DNA from: Archilochus colubris | Taxonomy: Eukaryota > Chordata > Aves > Apodiformes > Trochilidae | DNA length: 64,000 nucleotides | Assembly: GCA_023079485.1 (NCBI GenBank) | Contig: CM041083.1 | Span: forward strand, 171,981,480-172,045,479 | Reading direction: 5' to 3' | Shown here: piece after piece, positions 1 to 13,758 of the stretch | Numbering within the stretch: the first letter of the stretch is position 1 | Layout of the letters: each line of letters begins with the position of its first letter | Position numbers and translations under genes: made by a program | Notes under the pieces: generated by a model | Database searches by the model: none | Told to the model about the DNA's origin: nothing | Seen by the model: only the letters and a program-made list of their open reading frames with translations

Positions 1-240
1 GAAGGTATATTTATATTAGAAATAGGAAATAAATGCTTTACTGTAAGGGTGGTGAGACACTGACACGGGCTGCCCAGGGAAGTTGTGGCTGCCCCCTCCC
101 TGACAGTGTTCAAGGCCAGGTTGGACGGGGCTTGGAGCAACCTGGTCTGGTGGGAGGTGTCCTTGCCCATGGCAGTGGGGTTCGAAACTGGATGATCTTT
201 TAAGTCCTTTCCAACCCAAACCAGTCCATGATTCTATGAT
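1..240 (+). mobile_element. CR1 LINE 3' end (cut by window edge)
   Basis: The stretch contains typical CR1 ORF2 C-terminal and 3' UTR sequence (gggtggtgagacactg, ctgcccagggaagttgtggc) and ends in the hallmark ccatgattctatgat. The 5' part is outside the window. Confidence 0.85.
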
Positions 241-2735
241 ATAATGGTACAAGGTCACATCTCTGCTGTTCATTTTGTCTGGCTCCATTGGGTAGAGCAG
301 AGGAGCCCAGCCTGAACCAAGGTAGCAAATTAACCAGGACTGTGTCTACTCCTTCATCCTTTTGGCTTTCTCCACTTTCTCTGGTCTTCTGGCTCCCCAG
401 ACTGGTAAGTAAGAAAGTAACCTCAGCCCCCCAACACTGTTCTCATTTCTCTAACTCCAGCACTAACTGGTCTGACAGCAAGACCTTTCCTCTATTCTTT
501 ACCCTTATTGTCTCAACTACATACCACAAAGCATCAGTAAGAAGAATAATAAAGAAGAATAATAAAATGCAACCTCAATAGCCTCATATGTATCTTCAGT
601 TAAATGAAGGAGAGCAACTGAAAGTAATGCACTTGTAGGAAATGTTGTTGAGCTCTCTAGGCAGAGACAGGATGGAGTTTTCTGAGGTAATGTCTGGATT
701 CTGCTGGAGGGTCCCAGAGGAGCACAGGGGACTTCTCTGGGGACACCTGAGAGAGGAGGTCTTGTGACCTATCCCTCAGGCAGCAAGCAGGGCAGGATGC
801 ACAAGTCAGGTAAAGGGATCTGTCAGAGTTCCATAGGGAAAATTGGTGAAGGACTCTTGTGGGAAGGGGTGAAGTGGCTGAGCAACAAGCAGACGATGAG
901 GGGAGTTCTGAAATGATCAAAGATGGTGGAACAAGGGACACTTGAACTGGTGTATGGTGTCCAGGGCAGATGGCTGGGAGACACAACATGGCCATCTACT
1001 GGCATAAAAACAGGTACAACACACAGATGTGGGAAAAGATTCATTAGTATTTACATATACAGTCTGAAGAACTGTTTTCTATATTCTCTTGGGACCATAC
1101 CAGAGTGCAGATGCACTTCACCAGTGTTACAAGAGATACTGCACCTGCCTGGGCTCAGTGAGAACTCATACCCACGCACATGGCTCTGCCCAAAACCCTA
1201 AAATGGCCATTTTGAGCATTTCAGAAAGTGCCATAAGACCATCATGGCTTTGCTGCAAGAGCACTGTTCTGACATGTCATCTTCCCAGGAGGAAGATCCT
1301 GAGCAGCATGACAGGGACATCCATTAAATGCCAGCCCAGCTGTTCTGCATGGCAAGGGGAACTCACAGGGTGACATCCAGAGCCAACAGCTACAGTCAGC
1401 TGCAGAAAGGATTCACCCACCCACTCACAAGATCACTCTGGTATAATTTGGTAGGTGATCCATGTCAGTGAAAACCCAACAAAATCCCATGACAAAGGGC
1501 ATGTGAGGACTTGAAATGGAACCAGCTCTGAATCAAAACAGGCAAAGCATCTTCACTTTGATCACTGAACCTCAGCAGATGTGGTGAGAAAAGGGTGAAC
1601 TCTGTGTTGGAAGGTTTTCTTTCTCAAAGATAATAGATAAAAAAAGTGTGGAATTGTCTTACATGGAGCCTCTAGCTCTCTTTTTCTAAAAGCATTCTTT
1701 GTTCTAAAAGCAACATCTTTTGGAAACATCTCTCCTGGCAATGATTCAGTGCAAGGAATTGTATAGTCTGTGAGGTAATTGTGCGCTTTGAAAAAGTCAC
1801 AAGGAAGAAAGAAAACTCTTCTCTTTTGCTTATAATGTTGGGGTTGGTTTTTTTTCATATCTATTACCTGTAATGAAAAATCCTTCATAAAGAATAACAC
1901 AATACTCCTAGAGATAATAGTGCTTTCCTCTTGGGTTAATCAAGCCAGAAATGCTGTCTGCTGAATGAGATATAGCAGAAGTGTGCATAGGATTTTGTCA
2001 GTTATTTGCAGAACTGACAAGGTCATATGCTCTACAATGACCTCATTACAGGGATGCCTTATGGTTATGATAAGAGAGAGAATGCCTGCTAGAAAAAACA
2101 AAATACACCAAAACTGCTCTTTTTACTGGCCACTGTTGAACACTTTGTATAATCAAAGCTGCTTCCTCCTACCATCAGATTTGCAGCACTTCTTCACTTT
2201 AGATGTGCAGTTTGTAAAGCATCCAGAATTAAATCACCTACCTGTTCTCAAAACAGTTACCATCTATACCTGTACCTGGTTGTACCTCCATTTGCTATCC
2301 ACCTCTGAACACTCTGTGTGGGTGTCAAACAAATGAAATACAGGAGACAACATTTGAGGAGACAACATTGAGACTACAGCATTTGAGGAAAACTCAGATA
2401 GGAGTTTTATTGTAGAGATGTGCAAAAATTTCGGGAGCAAGACATTGTCACAGCTGTCTCAGTTCTTCATGGCCAACTCAAGATAGTTCTTACAGCTCTG
2501 ATGTTAACATTTTGGTTTAGAAGACTGACCCTCCAGCAGGTCACAAGCAGTAAATCTGGCCCATGCATTGCTGAGTGGCAGCTCTTGCTGCCCTGCATGC
2601 TTGTCCACACAGAGGAGACAACCTCTAGTGTTAGCCTCAGCACTACCAAAGAATTCTTTTTGAAGAACAATCAGTGAAATAAAATACTAAGATAAAGCTA
2701 AACGATGCCTGAGATGATTAAATTGATGCTGACCA
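241..2735. other. Intergenic, nothing recognised
   Basis: The sequence has short open frames only, none resembling a known protein, and no RNA gene or repeat that I can name. Confidence 0.5.
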
Positions 2736-2806
2736 TGCTTTGAGAAGGAGATTGGACTAAAGACCTCTTGAAATCCCTTCAGTTCTCCATCATCTGTGAT
2801 CCTGTG
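2736..2806 (+). mobile_element. Degraded CR1 3' fragment
   Basis: The pattern agaaggagattggactaaag, then cccttcag, then ctgtgatcctgtg follows the CR1 3' UTR layout but is diverged. Confidence 0.55.
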
Positions 2807-3013
2807 CATAGTTCTTAGTCATCCCTCTGTTCAACTCACAAGGCTACAAGGATGAAGGAATTTCATCTGAAACCAGCTCAGAGCAGCAACTCTTGCTTGG
2901 CACAGGGCCTGCCATCTGACACTGACCAAAGTTTCATTTTTTAGAATGCAGGCCCTAAGTCACAGTTCAGTTATCCAGAAAATAAGGAGCATGTGAGCAG
3001 GGAAATGTTCAGC

Positions 3014-3076
3014 TGAAACTGGAACTAGGTGATCTTTAATGTCCCTTCCAACCCAAACCATTCTATGATTCTATGA
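3014..3076 (+). mobile_element. Short CR1 3' tail
   Basis: It reads tggaactaggtgatcttta, cccttccaacccaaacc and then two attctatg units. It is a strongly 5'-truncated CR1 insertion. Confidence 0.8.
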
Positions 3077-5069
3077 AAGATGTTCATGAGTTGCATCTAT
3101 GGCAGAGACAGGGTCATGATCCAGCAATCTGAGGAGGTATTGAGGCTGTTTCTGCATTCCCCTTGCTTTGCCCATTGCACACCAGCCAGCATCCCCCACA
3201 AAACGCCTGTCTTCATTGGGTTTTTCAGGAAGTATTGCCAAAAATTTGTCTTCAAGTTTTTATATGTGAAATCCTGGAAAATAACAATAAACCAGTCCCA
3301 GCTGACTTTCAATGAATGAAAAGATGAAGTTCCTTGGTAGAATAAACACTTAATGGACAGACTTTAAAAAAAAATGGAAAACACTTACATGAATATTTGG
3401 AAAACAGGAATTTGGAATAATTCTTCCTGGCTTCCTCATCTAGCATTAGCTTCAACCACTGTTAAACAAATAGGTGGGTTTGGCATAACTCCTGTATTTC
3501 CTTCCTTTGGCAGACAAATGGAAGCATCTGGATGAAAGGAGCAGTAATAACTGCTCAGTTCTCACAGTGAGACCACATCTCCTGGAGTGGTTAGAGATGG
3601 AAAGGACCTTAATGTCCATCCTGAAGACATTTCAAAGGCCTCTGGGCACACAGACATTTGGCACCTCCATGTCCATCAGTCTCCCAGCACATGAGTTAAA
3701 AGGAACATGGCAAGTGGTTAAACTTCTCCAATGACCCAAAATCTTTGTCATCCCTTGGCAACTGGGGGGGCAGTGAAGGCTTTGCCTGGACCTCTGTGTG
3801 GGTTTAAGTTGTGGAGTTACCCTGGGATTTGCACACTGTGGTGGATCACTTATTTGTTCATCCATTTGTGTAAATAATACAATAGTAAGAACCCCTGGAG
3901 ACTCCTCATTTCATATTGAAAACACATCCATTATAGCTGGCTGATTTATTCTTGAATTTCAGCCAGGCAACCCAAACAAACAAGGTAAACACTGCAAAAA
4001 CAAAAGCAGAGCTTATCAATTGGCATTCCTCCCGCACCCACCTCCCTGGAATGGTGCTGACATGTATGATTTCTGCTGTATGTCTTTTTCAAAGCCCTCA
4101 TCCCAAGTTACCATTTAGGCTTTTGAATGCAGCAATGCCTTATTATTCACAGAATTAATTACTAAATAGTATCCTCAAATGCTGTTGTAAGAAATTTTCA
4201 TCTAAAAGCATCTAGTTATTCAGTCAAATAGCCCAGTTGGAGCACCTAACATCGCCTCTCTTCCTGTGTTTGCAACAAAAGATACCCAGGAGAGGAACTT
4301 TGAACTGTCAGCCTTGGATTTTCACCACTGCTGTGGAGACCTAATGTGAAAGCAGGGAACTGTAGAAATTATGACCATGAGCAGTCTCCATTTGGAATTA
4401 TCTCTGGAGGACACTACTCAAGAAAAGAAAGCAATAAGGAAAACAGTTACTATTGCTAGAGCCTCATCTCCAGCCTGGATGCAGAAGGTGCAGATCTCCC
4501 TCACCCCCTAGCAAAGCTATGCTGAGGAAAGAACACACAGAAGCAGAGAGTACTTAGGTCCTTCAGTACCCACCTGCACCATGGAGCTTGTGCCCAAAGA
4601 AAAAGTTCCACCTTTCTAGGTCTGCAATGTGTCTTTTCTGGTGACTCCACACTGATGGCGTTGTGTAGCAGGATTGGTATATGATGCTTCACATTGTAAA
4701 TCAAGCCATGCTATATGGCCAGTAAATGAAAAATACCACTCAGGGTATATGGGTCAGTGAGCCCACACAGCAAGCTGCAAATAAACACAGTTTTATAATC
4801 CTTTTCTGTTTTGAAGGCACAAGCATGCAAAGGCTTTCAAGCACAAAATGCTGAGAAGCCCTGGGCACTACATTAGTGTGTCATCAGATAAACTCATATT
4901 ACCTTTCAATGGCAAATTTTCTGTCTGCCTAAGTGCTCAAAGCAGGCTAGTGCATGGCCGTGTGCTGTACCAGCACTTCTTTGTGTTACCATCAGCCAGG
5001 CTGCTGCTTTTTGGGCAAATCTTCTTACCACAGGATGTGGCTGGTGCTCTCTGCTTGGATGGAGCTTGG
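3077..5069. other. Intergenic, nothing recognised
   Basis: No gene, RNA or named repeat is seen. Open frames are short and without recognisable similarity. Confidence 0.5.
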
Positions 5070-6000
5070 TACTCATTCAGTATCTTTATCAGTGATGCAG
5101 CTGAAGGGACTGGTTGAATGCTTCCTCTGTAAGTTTGTAGGTGACAGCAAGTTGGATGGATGTTAATCTGCTTGAGGGAGCCCCCTACAGAGGGACCTGG
5201 ACAGGCTGGATCAGTGGACCAAGGCCACCTGTATGAGGTTTGACAAGGCCAAGTGCTGGGTCCTGCACTTTGGTCACAACAACCCCAGGCAATGCCACAG
5301 GCTTGAGGAAGAGTGGCTGGGAAGCTGCCAGGCAGAAAAGGACCCGGGGGTGGGTTCTGCTTGACAGCCAGATGGATATGAGCCAGCAGAGTGCCCTGGT
5401 GGCCACGAAGCCCAACAGCATCCTGGTGTGTGTCAGGAATTGTGTGCGCAGCAGGAGAAGGGAAGGGATGGTGATCCTGTGCTCAGCACTGGGGAGGCTG
5501 CACCTCATACACTGTGTTCGGTTTTGGGCCCCTCACTACAATAAAGACACTGAGGTGCTGGAACAGCTTCACAGAAGGACAGGCAAGCTGGTGAAGAGTC
5601 TGGAGAAACAATCCCTATGAGGCTGAGGAACTGGGATTGTTTAGTTTGGAGAAGAGGAGGCTGTGAGGAGACCTTATTGCTCTCCACAACTGCCTGAAAG
5701 GAGGCTATAGGGAGGTGGGTGTTGGCCTCTTCTCTCAAGTGAATAATGACAGGACCAGAGGAAATGGCCTGAAGTTGCACCAGGGGATGTTTAGACTAGG
5801 TCTGAGGAAGAATTTTTTTACTGAGAGTGGTGAGGTGCTGGAACAGGTGTCCCAGGGAGGTGGTAGAGTCACCTTCCCTGGAGGTATTAAAAAAAATACG
5901 TAGATGTGGCACTTCAGGACATGCTGTAGTGGTTTTTCTGGGCTGATAGCTCGACTTGATGATCTTAGAGGTCTTTCCCAACCATGACAGTTCTATGATA
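5070..6000 (+). mobile_element. CR1 LINE, 3' 0.93 kb
   Basis: It covers the last part of CR1 ORF2 (gtgctgggtcctgcactttgg, then the ggaacaggtgtcccagggag region) and the 3' UTR, ending gacagttctatgata. Stops interrupt the frame, so it is an old 5'-truncated copy. It is less similar to the copies at 16.8, 41.5 and 53.9 kb than those are to one another. Confidence 0.88.
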
Positions 6001-7323
6001 ATGTGTGCTGGAGGCAGACAAGTGTTGCCCCATACGTGGGAGCCTTGCATGCCTGAGCAACCAGCAAAATGCACAGTGACTGCAAATGCATGAGAAAGTC
6101 CCAGCTTCAGCTCCTTCCTGACCCTAGGAGGTACCTGTGCCGGGGTCAGTGCCTCCAAGCAGTTATCAGCAGTGTCTTCCTTTTGTGCAAGGGAAGTTTG
6201 CAGTCATGAGAGGCCACAGTTCCACAGCAGCTCCTGGCCAAACTCTGTACCATATTCTGTAGCCCAGTCATTATGCCCCATCCCCTGAGTACTGAGAGCC
6301 CTCAGCTTTTGGATTGAACATCCTGAATGTGGATGCTGAGGAAGGTCTGAACTTAATTGAGAACACAGCAGAAAGAGATCCCCTGAAGCCACTTTCTGTC
6401 TTCTATTATCACAGATCTTCTTCTCCCAAATCCTCGTTACAGTAGCAAATATTGTCATAATGTAGCCTCTGGAATCAGCCTTTTCCCTGGAGTTTATGGG
6501 GAGCCTCAGTGGATTTCTTTTTACAAACTGTTTTACTGTCATTGATTTTTATTGTTCTGCAGGTTTTAGCAAAAATGAAGAAGGGGCAACATAGGTTCAA
6601 TTCTTTTCAGGTTGAAGAGGATTTAGAAACCATATGTCTTGTTTGTTGAGCAAGAACCCAAGTTCCCAAAAAGTATTCAATTTTTTCTCACACCCTCAAG
6701 AGAAGAGGAGAAGGCTGCAACTTATGCCTATCAAAGAGCAGGTATAAATATCAGGGTAGCTGTTTGACAGCTATTTCAGGAATCATTTCAGTTTTTTCTC
6801 ATTTCCCCACTCAGAGTGTTGAAGGATTCTAATCCTGCTTTGAGGCAACAGGGTCTCCCTCCTTCTCTGGTTAGGTGTCACACAGCCTTGTGAATCCCCC
6901 CTCTTGGAGACAGCAGCTCTCTTCTGGGCACTGCAGCACTTGAAGTATCACACCACAAAAGTCTGCTTTTCACACCTTTCTTCAAACAGCCAAAGGAACA
7001 GAGTTTTGGGGGTTTTTATGCTAAAGATGCTCCCCAGGCTTCTGGCTTGAAGCATGTTGGCAAGGTCTACCAACCTTCATGCTACAGAGATGCCAGTATA
7101 GAAGATAAAAATTCAAGAAGTGGCTGAGAACTAGAAAATACTCTTTTTTTTAAGGAAAAAAGAAGGTCTAGAAGAATATCCTTAGGTCTCCTGAGTGAGT
7201 GGATTCTTGGTGTGTATTTTTCTTTAATGCAGATTTTAGACATTATTCCAGCTTTCATGAAAATTATGTTGTAAATGAAAAGACTTTGCTGAACCCAAAT
7301 GGAGCAGGCAGCAGAAGGAGGTA

Positions 7324-7374
7324 GAGGGGGAAAGAAAGAGAAAAAGAGAAAGAGAAAAAGATGAAGAGCAGAGA
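7324..7374 (+). repeat. Purine (GA)-rich tract
   Basis: About 50 nt of almost pure A and G with gagaaaaaga-like units. Confidence 0.8.
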
Positions 7375-7440
7375 TGAACATGTGTTCTTGTCCTGGATGC
7401 AGTAGGCTCTACGTATAAGCACTCATGGACACATTGCAGG

Positions 7441-7461
7441 AAAAAAAAAAAAAAAAAAAAA
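7441..7461 (+). repeat. A21 homopolymer
   Basis: Twenty-one consecutive A residues. No retrocopy sequence is recognised directly upstream. Confidence 0.9.
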
Positions 7462-10400
7462 GCCTTTCTCCAGCTCTGGTAACCCAACATTTGATGCAGT
7501 CTCACCCCTAAAGCCACACAACCCCCACTGGGCTGTCCACAGAACCTTTGCACTTCCCCACAGACACAAACAGTCCATAGTGTGAGAGGTCTATTCCCAG
7601 TGGACAGGGTAGATTGAAAGCAGAGCAGAATTGCAAAAACCTCTCACCTTGGAGCTTGGAGAGGGTGTAAGGAGGAGACTCCACTGTGCCCAAGGGTTCT
7701 TGGGTCCCACTTCAGTTTCTTGGCTGCCCAGATACAAGCAGCAGCTTCCCAAATGCAGAGACAGCTGTGCAGGGGACATTCAACCCCTGGAAATTCAGCC
7801 TTTCTCCTACCTCCCCTGCTTCACCCAACACTGATGCTGGGGATCTTTTCCCCACTGCAGTCTCTACCCTAGCAGGTTCAGAAGACCCAGAGACTCAGCA
7901 TTAATAGTAAAGCATCGGAATATTTCATCCTCTGTTAAATGAATGATATTTTTTATGCTTTTTTTCCTCCTGCTGTCAAACCGAGATGATACCTGGGAAA
8001 ACTCAGGGGGATGGATGAAGGTTCACATGCAAGAAATTCCTAAGGAAGATAGAATAATCCTGAGGAGTTTGGGTGGGTACTTTTCCACCGAGACTGCTCT
8101 ATCTTGTCAGTTCTTCCTCTGAGCAGGTGGATTTAGAAAAAAAAGATTTTCCCAGTTTGATTTTTGTCTCTGCACACTGCACCAAGCAAGGCACTAACTT
8201 TGAACCTCACTGTCAGCCAGCAGCAGCTTTTCCTTGAAGGTCTGCCCATTCTTGTATCAAAATTAATCTGTCATAAAAGTAAAAACTAAGCAAGGAAACA
8301 CTCAATATATTAATTTGGTCTCTCTTTCTCCCTTGTGCTGTGTTGCAGCAGCAGCTGCACATTTCCTACTGATTTCTTCCTTACGCCTTCCTTCTTAAAA
8401 ATGCAGTCTCTGTGCCATGGTTTCAGTTTTCATTAATTTCCTTTCTTTCTCAAAGGGAAGTTTCATTCCCAGTGCCTCTCCCCAGAGCAGGCATTGGGTC
8501 CTCGTGCCCACAATTTCATTTTACAATAGGTCTTTTGGACTGTAATCCACAGTTCCCTGGTATGGTAAAGAGCCATAGTTCTTTGAACCAAGTTATTCAG
8601 CTATTGCTTGGCTTCAGTTAAAGAAAAAACCACCCTGAAAGAGCACACAGTCTTGCAGCCCTAACCTCACACCATGCAGCATTTCTTGGCACTATACATA
8701 AATAACAACCAGTTATTTAGGGTAAGGAGCAGGGCTGTACAGATCATGCTGAGATGTGCCATGATGGTGCAGCAAGGCTTCAGCTTTGAGATCTTCAGAA
8801 AAACCTTCAAGAGGTGAACTGGCACTTTGTCAGTGGAAGAAAATGGGTGGTGGGGACAATCGTAGGAGTTCAAGGAAATAAAGTAACAGGAAAGGCAATA
8901 ATTAAAATCAATTCATTTAACCACATAGGAATTTGATCCCCCATGTTTGTCTATTGTTTCCTTTCCCATAAACTAGAGATTTCTCATGTCTTTTATTAAT
9001 TGTGAATTTTTTTCCATTTGAGTGCAAATTACATTAACATGGTAGAGAGGACCCTAGAAACCCTGTGTGCCAAGGGTTTCCATGCAACTCTAGCAGAGCA
9101 GGATAGAAATCCTCCAGCAACACTAAAAGCATTATAAGTGGGAGTTTTACTGAATAAAACATGAAAATGAATAATGCAGTCTGCACAGTATTCCTTGTGT
9201 TATTAATCTGATGGGAAGTTTAATTAACTTAACGCTGCCCTAAATTTTAATTTTCCTTCTGCTGTGGAATCTCAGGCGAGAAATGCCAAAGGGCATCACA
9301 GAAGTTTTAGAGAAATTGCTGGGGATTGCTGTGGGTGAAGAGGAAACAGCTGGAGTTCTCGGGGATGGAAAGCATGGGTGACTGTGCAGAAGGCTGGAGC
9401 ACAAACTTTAGCACCTGGGTCTTCCAAAAGCACAAGTAATTAAACAATAAGCATGTTTAATGCTCAAAGTGAGAGAGGAGAGAAGAGAAAATAAAAAGAA
9501 AAACAAAGAAGAACCACCCAGAATTTCTTTCTTCTACCGGCTGAGTTAAACTGAGGTAGACTGGAGGGATATACAGCGTCCCACGAGTGTCCCTTTGCTT
9601 AAGGAAGGTTGCCAAATGAGATGCATGTCATTGAAGCCAGGTAATGGTTGTTGTCCCCATGAAAATGTACATTTCTGAGCCTAGTCCATAAAGCTGACCT
9701 GTGTCAGCAGCAAGGACCATCATTAATAAAAGGGTTTCTTCCCAGTTGCTTGGAGGTGAGTGTGCTGCTGAGGTGACCTCTGGGCTCTGGTGATTTGAGA
9801 AGTTTCACCTCTTGGACATTTTGCCCACAGGTCTCCAACCCTCATCCTGCAGCTGGCACTGGGGTGTTTGTGTACTAAGGACCTGCTGCAGGGAAGAGCT
9901 TTTTCACTCACTCTCCAGGCAATGAAAGGCATCCCAGGAAGAAACATTCATCATTACCTTTTTTAGCTATGTATTTATTTGGCAGGGCTCCAGGTATAGG
10001 AGGCCAGAACCAGTCTGCCCTTAGGCAGACAACCCAAGGTCTGCCAGCTGTGGACAAAGGCACTCAGGATGGGTGGGACCAAGGTAAATACGAGTACCCT
10101 ACTCTTAGCAGCAAAATCTCGTATGTTTCAGTAAATCTGGGAACACAAAATATATTTCTGTGATGCTTCAACCCTTTTTCTTAGATTTTCAGTTGCACAA
10201 AGGAGAAACACAGCCTGCTGCATTGCAAACCTGCTTTCTAGCAAACTTTTTCCATTTCCTCAAAGTTTTCATTGGTAAATTAAGTAGCTGTGCTGCTGGC
10301 TGGCTGCCAAGGGGCTCTTTTCATTTGCAGCTGTGAAACAGAATCCTCCTAAGTAGGAGCTGTCACTGACAGCTGAGAAATTACTTTTGTCTAGAAAACA

Positions 10401-12620
10401 GTACATTTAGGTCTTTGAAGAAACAACCTTTTTGCCCTGGTTTTCCAGGCCAGTGGAGTGCAGTTCCAGCAACCTCATGCACACCCAGCCTTCATCCTTC
10501 CAGCATCACCACAAAGACCCTTGGTTCCCATCTGCAGTCACCTGGTGGGTCCGTGTCTCTCAGGTCTTCTCAAGATTGGGGCTGTACTGAGAAAGAGAAA
10601 AGCCACCACAAATGTCTCCTTGTCCCCCTCTGTCATGGCACATATCCCTCGGAGACAGAGATGGGATATTAAGAAGTCACTTAATCCCAGATGGTTTCTA
10701 CTTCCATGAGGCCAGAGGGTAACAACATGCCTGCTCCCTGCCAAAGCTAATAATAAACCACTCACATTAATTCATTGTACCAGATACAACTGACCGCTTC
10801 TACAGCAATAGGAAACATAAGGCTGGAAGCTTAAGGATGTTCCACTTTGCTATTTTCACCTCGCCTCCTTAAGGACTGAAGAACCTTTCAGCTCTTGGCA
10901 GATTAATGATTTGTTCATGATCTCATCAATAACCTAAGAAAACAACTGAGCTGCCACAGCAGTATGAGGGCTACTCACATGGAGAAAGCACCACCTTCCA
11001 CATGGGTTGAAGTTCCATCACAAGTGGGGGTGAAAGAGAGACACGTGGAAGATTTAAATCCAAAGAGGGTGGCAAAAGGCCTCAAAGAAAGGTTCAAATG
11101 CCAGCATATTTAATCAGTCTAAGAATGCAAAGTGTGAGCAGAGCAAGAAGGAAAGATGACCTTAGTATAGTTTTCTTCTGTTTTCACAACATATCTTTAT
11201 AAACCTGTAGGACAGACTTCTCCCTTTTACATCCATTAACTATTTTATTTGCTTTATCTAGAACCTGGCTTGGCTTTTGAGAGATTTCATTCAGTTTCCA
11301 CCAGCAAAGGGACTGGCATTTTGAGGGAGTTCATGCAAAGCCCTTGAGGTTCCTCCCAAGAGCCCCATGAACACCTCCACCCAGCTTCACAACCTGCAGG
11401 GCTCACCTCTGCTCCTGATATTTGGTGTTCCCTGTTCCCATTAAGCATCAGTTTTTTCTTCAGGGCTTGTGTGGCATTCACAGTGAAACCCAGAAAGGAC
11501 CTGCCTGCTAGGGATAATAAGCTAACAAATTAAAGTACCAGGCACTGGGAGGTTCTGAAATCAAAGTGGGGTGTTCACTAAACCCAATGCTGATGGCCTC
11601 TTGTATCATCAATCCAGACAGACCCTTCCCAAGCACAGGCTTAGGACAAGGGCCTGACTTGGGAGATCTCAGGCACCTTTGGAAAAACCAGTGTGAGGCT
11701 GCTGCTCCTTTGGATAAAGCTCAGTTTCCCCCTTCTGATTATCAAGAGAAGCAGACATCAGCCTCCTGCCACTCAAATTAGGTTTTTATCCCTTTCTTCT
11801 CCCAGTATGGCATCTACCTTCAGGTATAAGCAGGTCTATGCACTACAGTTTTGTACAAAATCACATCTTGAAAGCAGACTGTCAGAATCTCTAATGAGTA
11901 TATTTCTAATTCAGTAACATTTAGGCTCACTCCAGTACTAACTTCCAGCATAAGCAAGAGAAAATCTACCCATAGCATGGCTATTTCAAACAATTCTATT
12001 TGCAGAGTTATAATAGCACAGGTTTCCATTTTAATAAATTATTGTAACATTTTTAAAAATCATTCCTTTCATTTAGTTTGCTTTTCTAGGGGCTGGTGGA
12101 TATTCCTTCTCCTCACCACTTCCATGGGAAGGTGAATAGCTCCCTCAAGTGCTCCAGTCAGTCCCTCATCTGATGGAGAAGAGCTGACACCTCCCCTGGG
12201 ACTCCCTCTCTGTTCTGTAATTCAGAATGTTCCTTATAACTCAGAAGCTGGAATATGAATCAAAAAAATAGCCCAGGAGAGCAATTAACATCCAAGCTAC
12301 AGCCTTTCCCTTCCACCTATTTAAGCACAATAAAAATGGAAAAAATGCTCATCCAAAAATATGGAAGTTTAGAGAAGGGGAGTAGGTTTCTAACTAGGGA
12401 AAAAATTAAAATGAAAACAACCTCAGAGCACGTTTAAAATAATTGTTTCATAGCAAGTCACCTTTCTACCTCATTTTTCAAGCTTTCATCCTGTGAAAAG
12501 TGACATTACAGACATAAATGATGTGAGAATCCCACGCTCCAAACTAACCCCTCTTGGTTTGGCAGGAAAAAGCTGCAAAGAAGGTATGACAAATACTAAG
12601 TACTGCTAAAAATCCCAAAT

Positions 12621-12646
12621 AAACAAAAAACAAAACAAAACAAAAA
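12621..12646 (+). repeat. (AAAAC)-like simple repeat
   Basis: Repeated caaaa units in a 26-nt stretch. Confidence 0.7.
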
Positions 12647-12759
12647 GCAAGGTGTTTGTGTCATTGGAAAAGTATTCTTCATATCAAGCTGACTTTACCA
12701 GCATGTCAGTAACTCTTTTTTACAGAATCCTTTCATCCAGCAATCCTAGAAACTGCTCA

Positions 12760-13430
12760 GGGCCATGTCCTGGCAGATGATTTTTAAAACCTCCAAGGCC
12801 AAAGACTCCACAACCTCCCTGGGAAACCTATGCCAATGACATACTACCCTCACAGTCAAAAAGTCTTAGGTTTAAGCAGATTCTGTGTTTCAGTTTGTGC
12901 CCATTGCCTCTCACCCTGTCTGTAGACACCAATGAGAGGAGTCTGGCTCCATCTTCTCTACTTCTCCCATCAGACATTTTTCAACATGGATCAGACAGAT
13001 CCCCTGAGCCTTCTCTTCTCCAGGATGAACAGTCCCAGATGTGCCTCACCAGTGCTGAACAGAGAGGAAGGATCAGATGACTCCATGACCTGCTGGTGAT
13101 TCTCCACCAAATGCAGCCCAGGAGGCTCTTGGTCTTTGCTGCAAGGGCACATTGCTCACTCATGGTCAATTTGTTGTCCAGCAGGATCCCCAGAGCTATT
13201 ACTCCAGAGCTGATTTCCAGTCTTCCCACACTGCTGAGAAGAGATGCTCCTCCTCAGGTGTAGAACATTTTGGATTGCTGACCTTTGTAAGATACCTGTA
13301 AGCTCATTTGTCCAGCCTGTAGAGAACCCCCTGGATGGTAGCACAACCATCTCATTTATCAGCTGCTTCTCCCAGTTTTGTGTCATCAAGTCACTATCAT
13401 AGATGTTAAATACTGCTGGCCTCAGAATGG
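12760..13430 (-). mobile_element. CR1 LINE fragment, antisense, diverged
   Basis: The plus strand shows antisense CR1 segments: acaacctccctgggaaacct, ccttctcttctccaggatga, gttgtccagcaggatcccca and ctcccagttttgtgtcatca. It belongs to a different, older subfamily than the young copies. The boundary near 12,760 is approximate. Confidence 0.75.
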
Positions 13431-13431
13431 T

Positions 13432-13758
13432 CTCAGAATCACAGGACTCTCATGGTTGGAAGAAACATCTAAGATCACTACACCCAACCATGAACAACCC
13501 CCACACTAAAATACAATAACTATATTTATCTGTATCACCCTGCCCACTAGAGCATGTCCTGACATGCCACATCTACAGTTTCCTGTTCCAGCACCTGACC
13601 ACTCTCAGTAAAAAAATTCTTCCTCAGATCGAGTCTAAACCTCCCCTGGTGCAACTTCAGGCCATTTCCTCTTGTCCTATTCTTGTTCACCTGAAAGAAG
13701 AGGCCAATACCCACCTCCCTACAGCCTCATTTCAGTGAGTTGTTGAGAGCAACAAGGA
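13432..13758 (-). mobile_element. CR1 LINE 3' fragment, antisense
   Basis: It starts with the antisense tail ctcagaatcacaggactctc and continues tggttggaagaaac, with ttcttcctcagatcgagtct inside. It resembles the element at 5070-6000 in inverse orientation and abuts the preceding CR1 fragment. Confidence 0.8.

Larger units (their letters stand above)
6001..12759. other. Intergenic, low-complexity tracts only
   Basis: No gene is recognised. There is a GA-rich tract at 7324-7374, an A21 tract at 7441-7461 and A/C-rich simple sequence at 12621-12646. AT-rich unique sequence around 9140-9260 could be conserved noncoding DNA but cannot be judged from one species. Confidence 0.5.

Noticed and set aside
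178..195. ggttcgaaactgg resembling a tRNA B box
   Set aside because: It lies inside the CR1 3' UTR and no A box or cloverleaf surrounds it.
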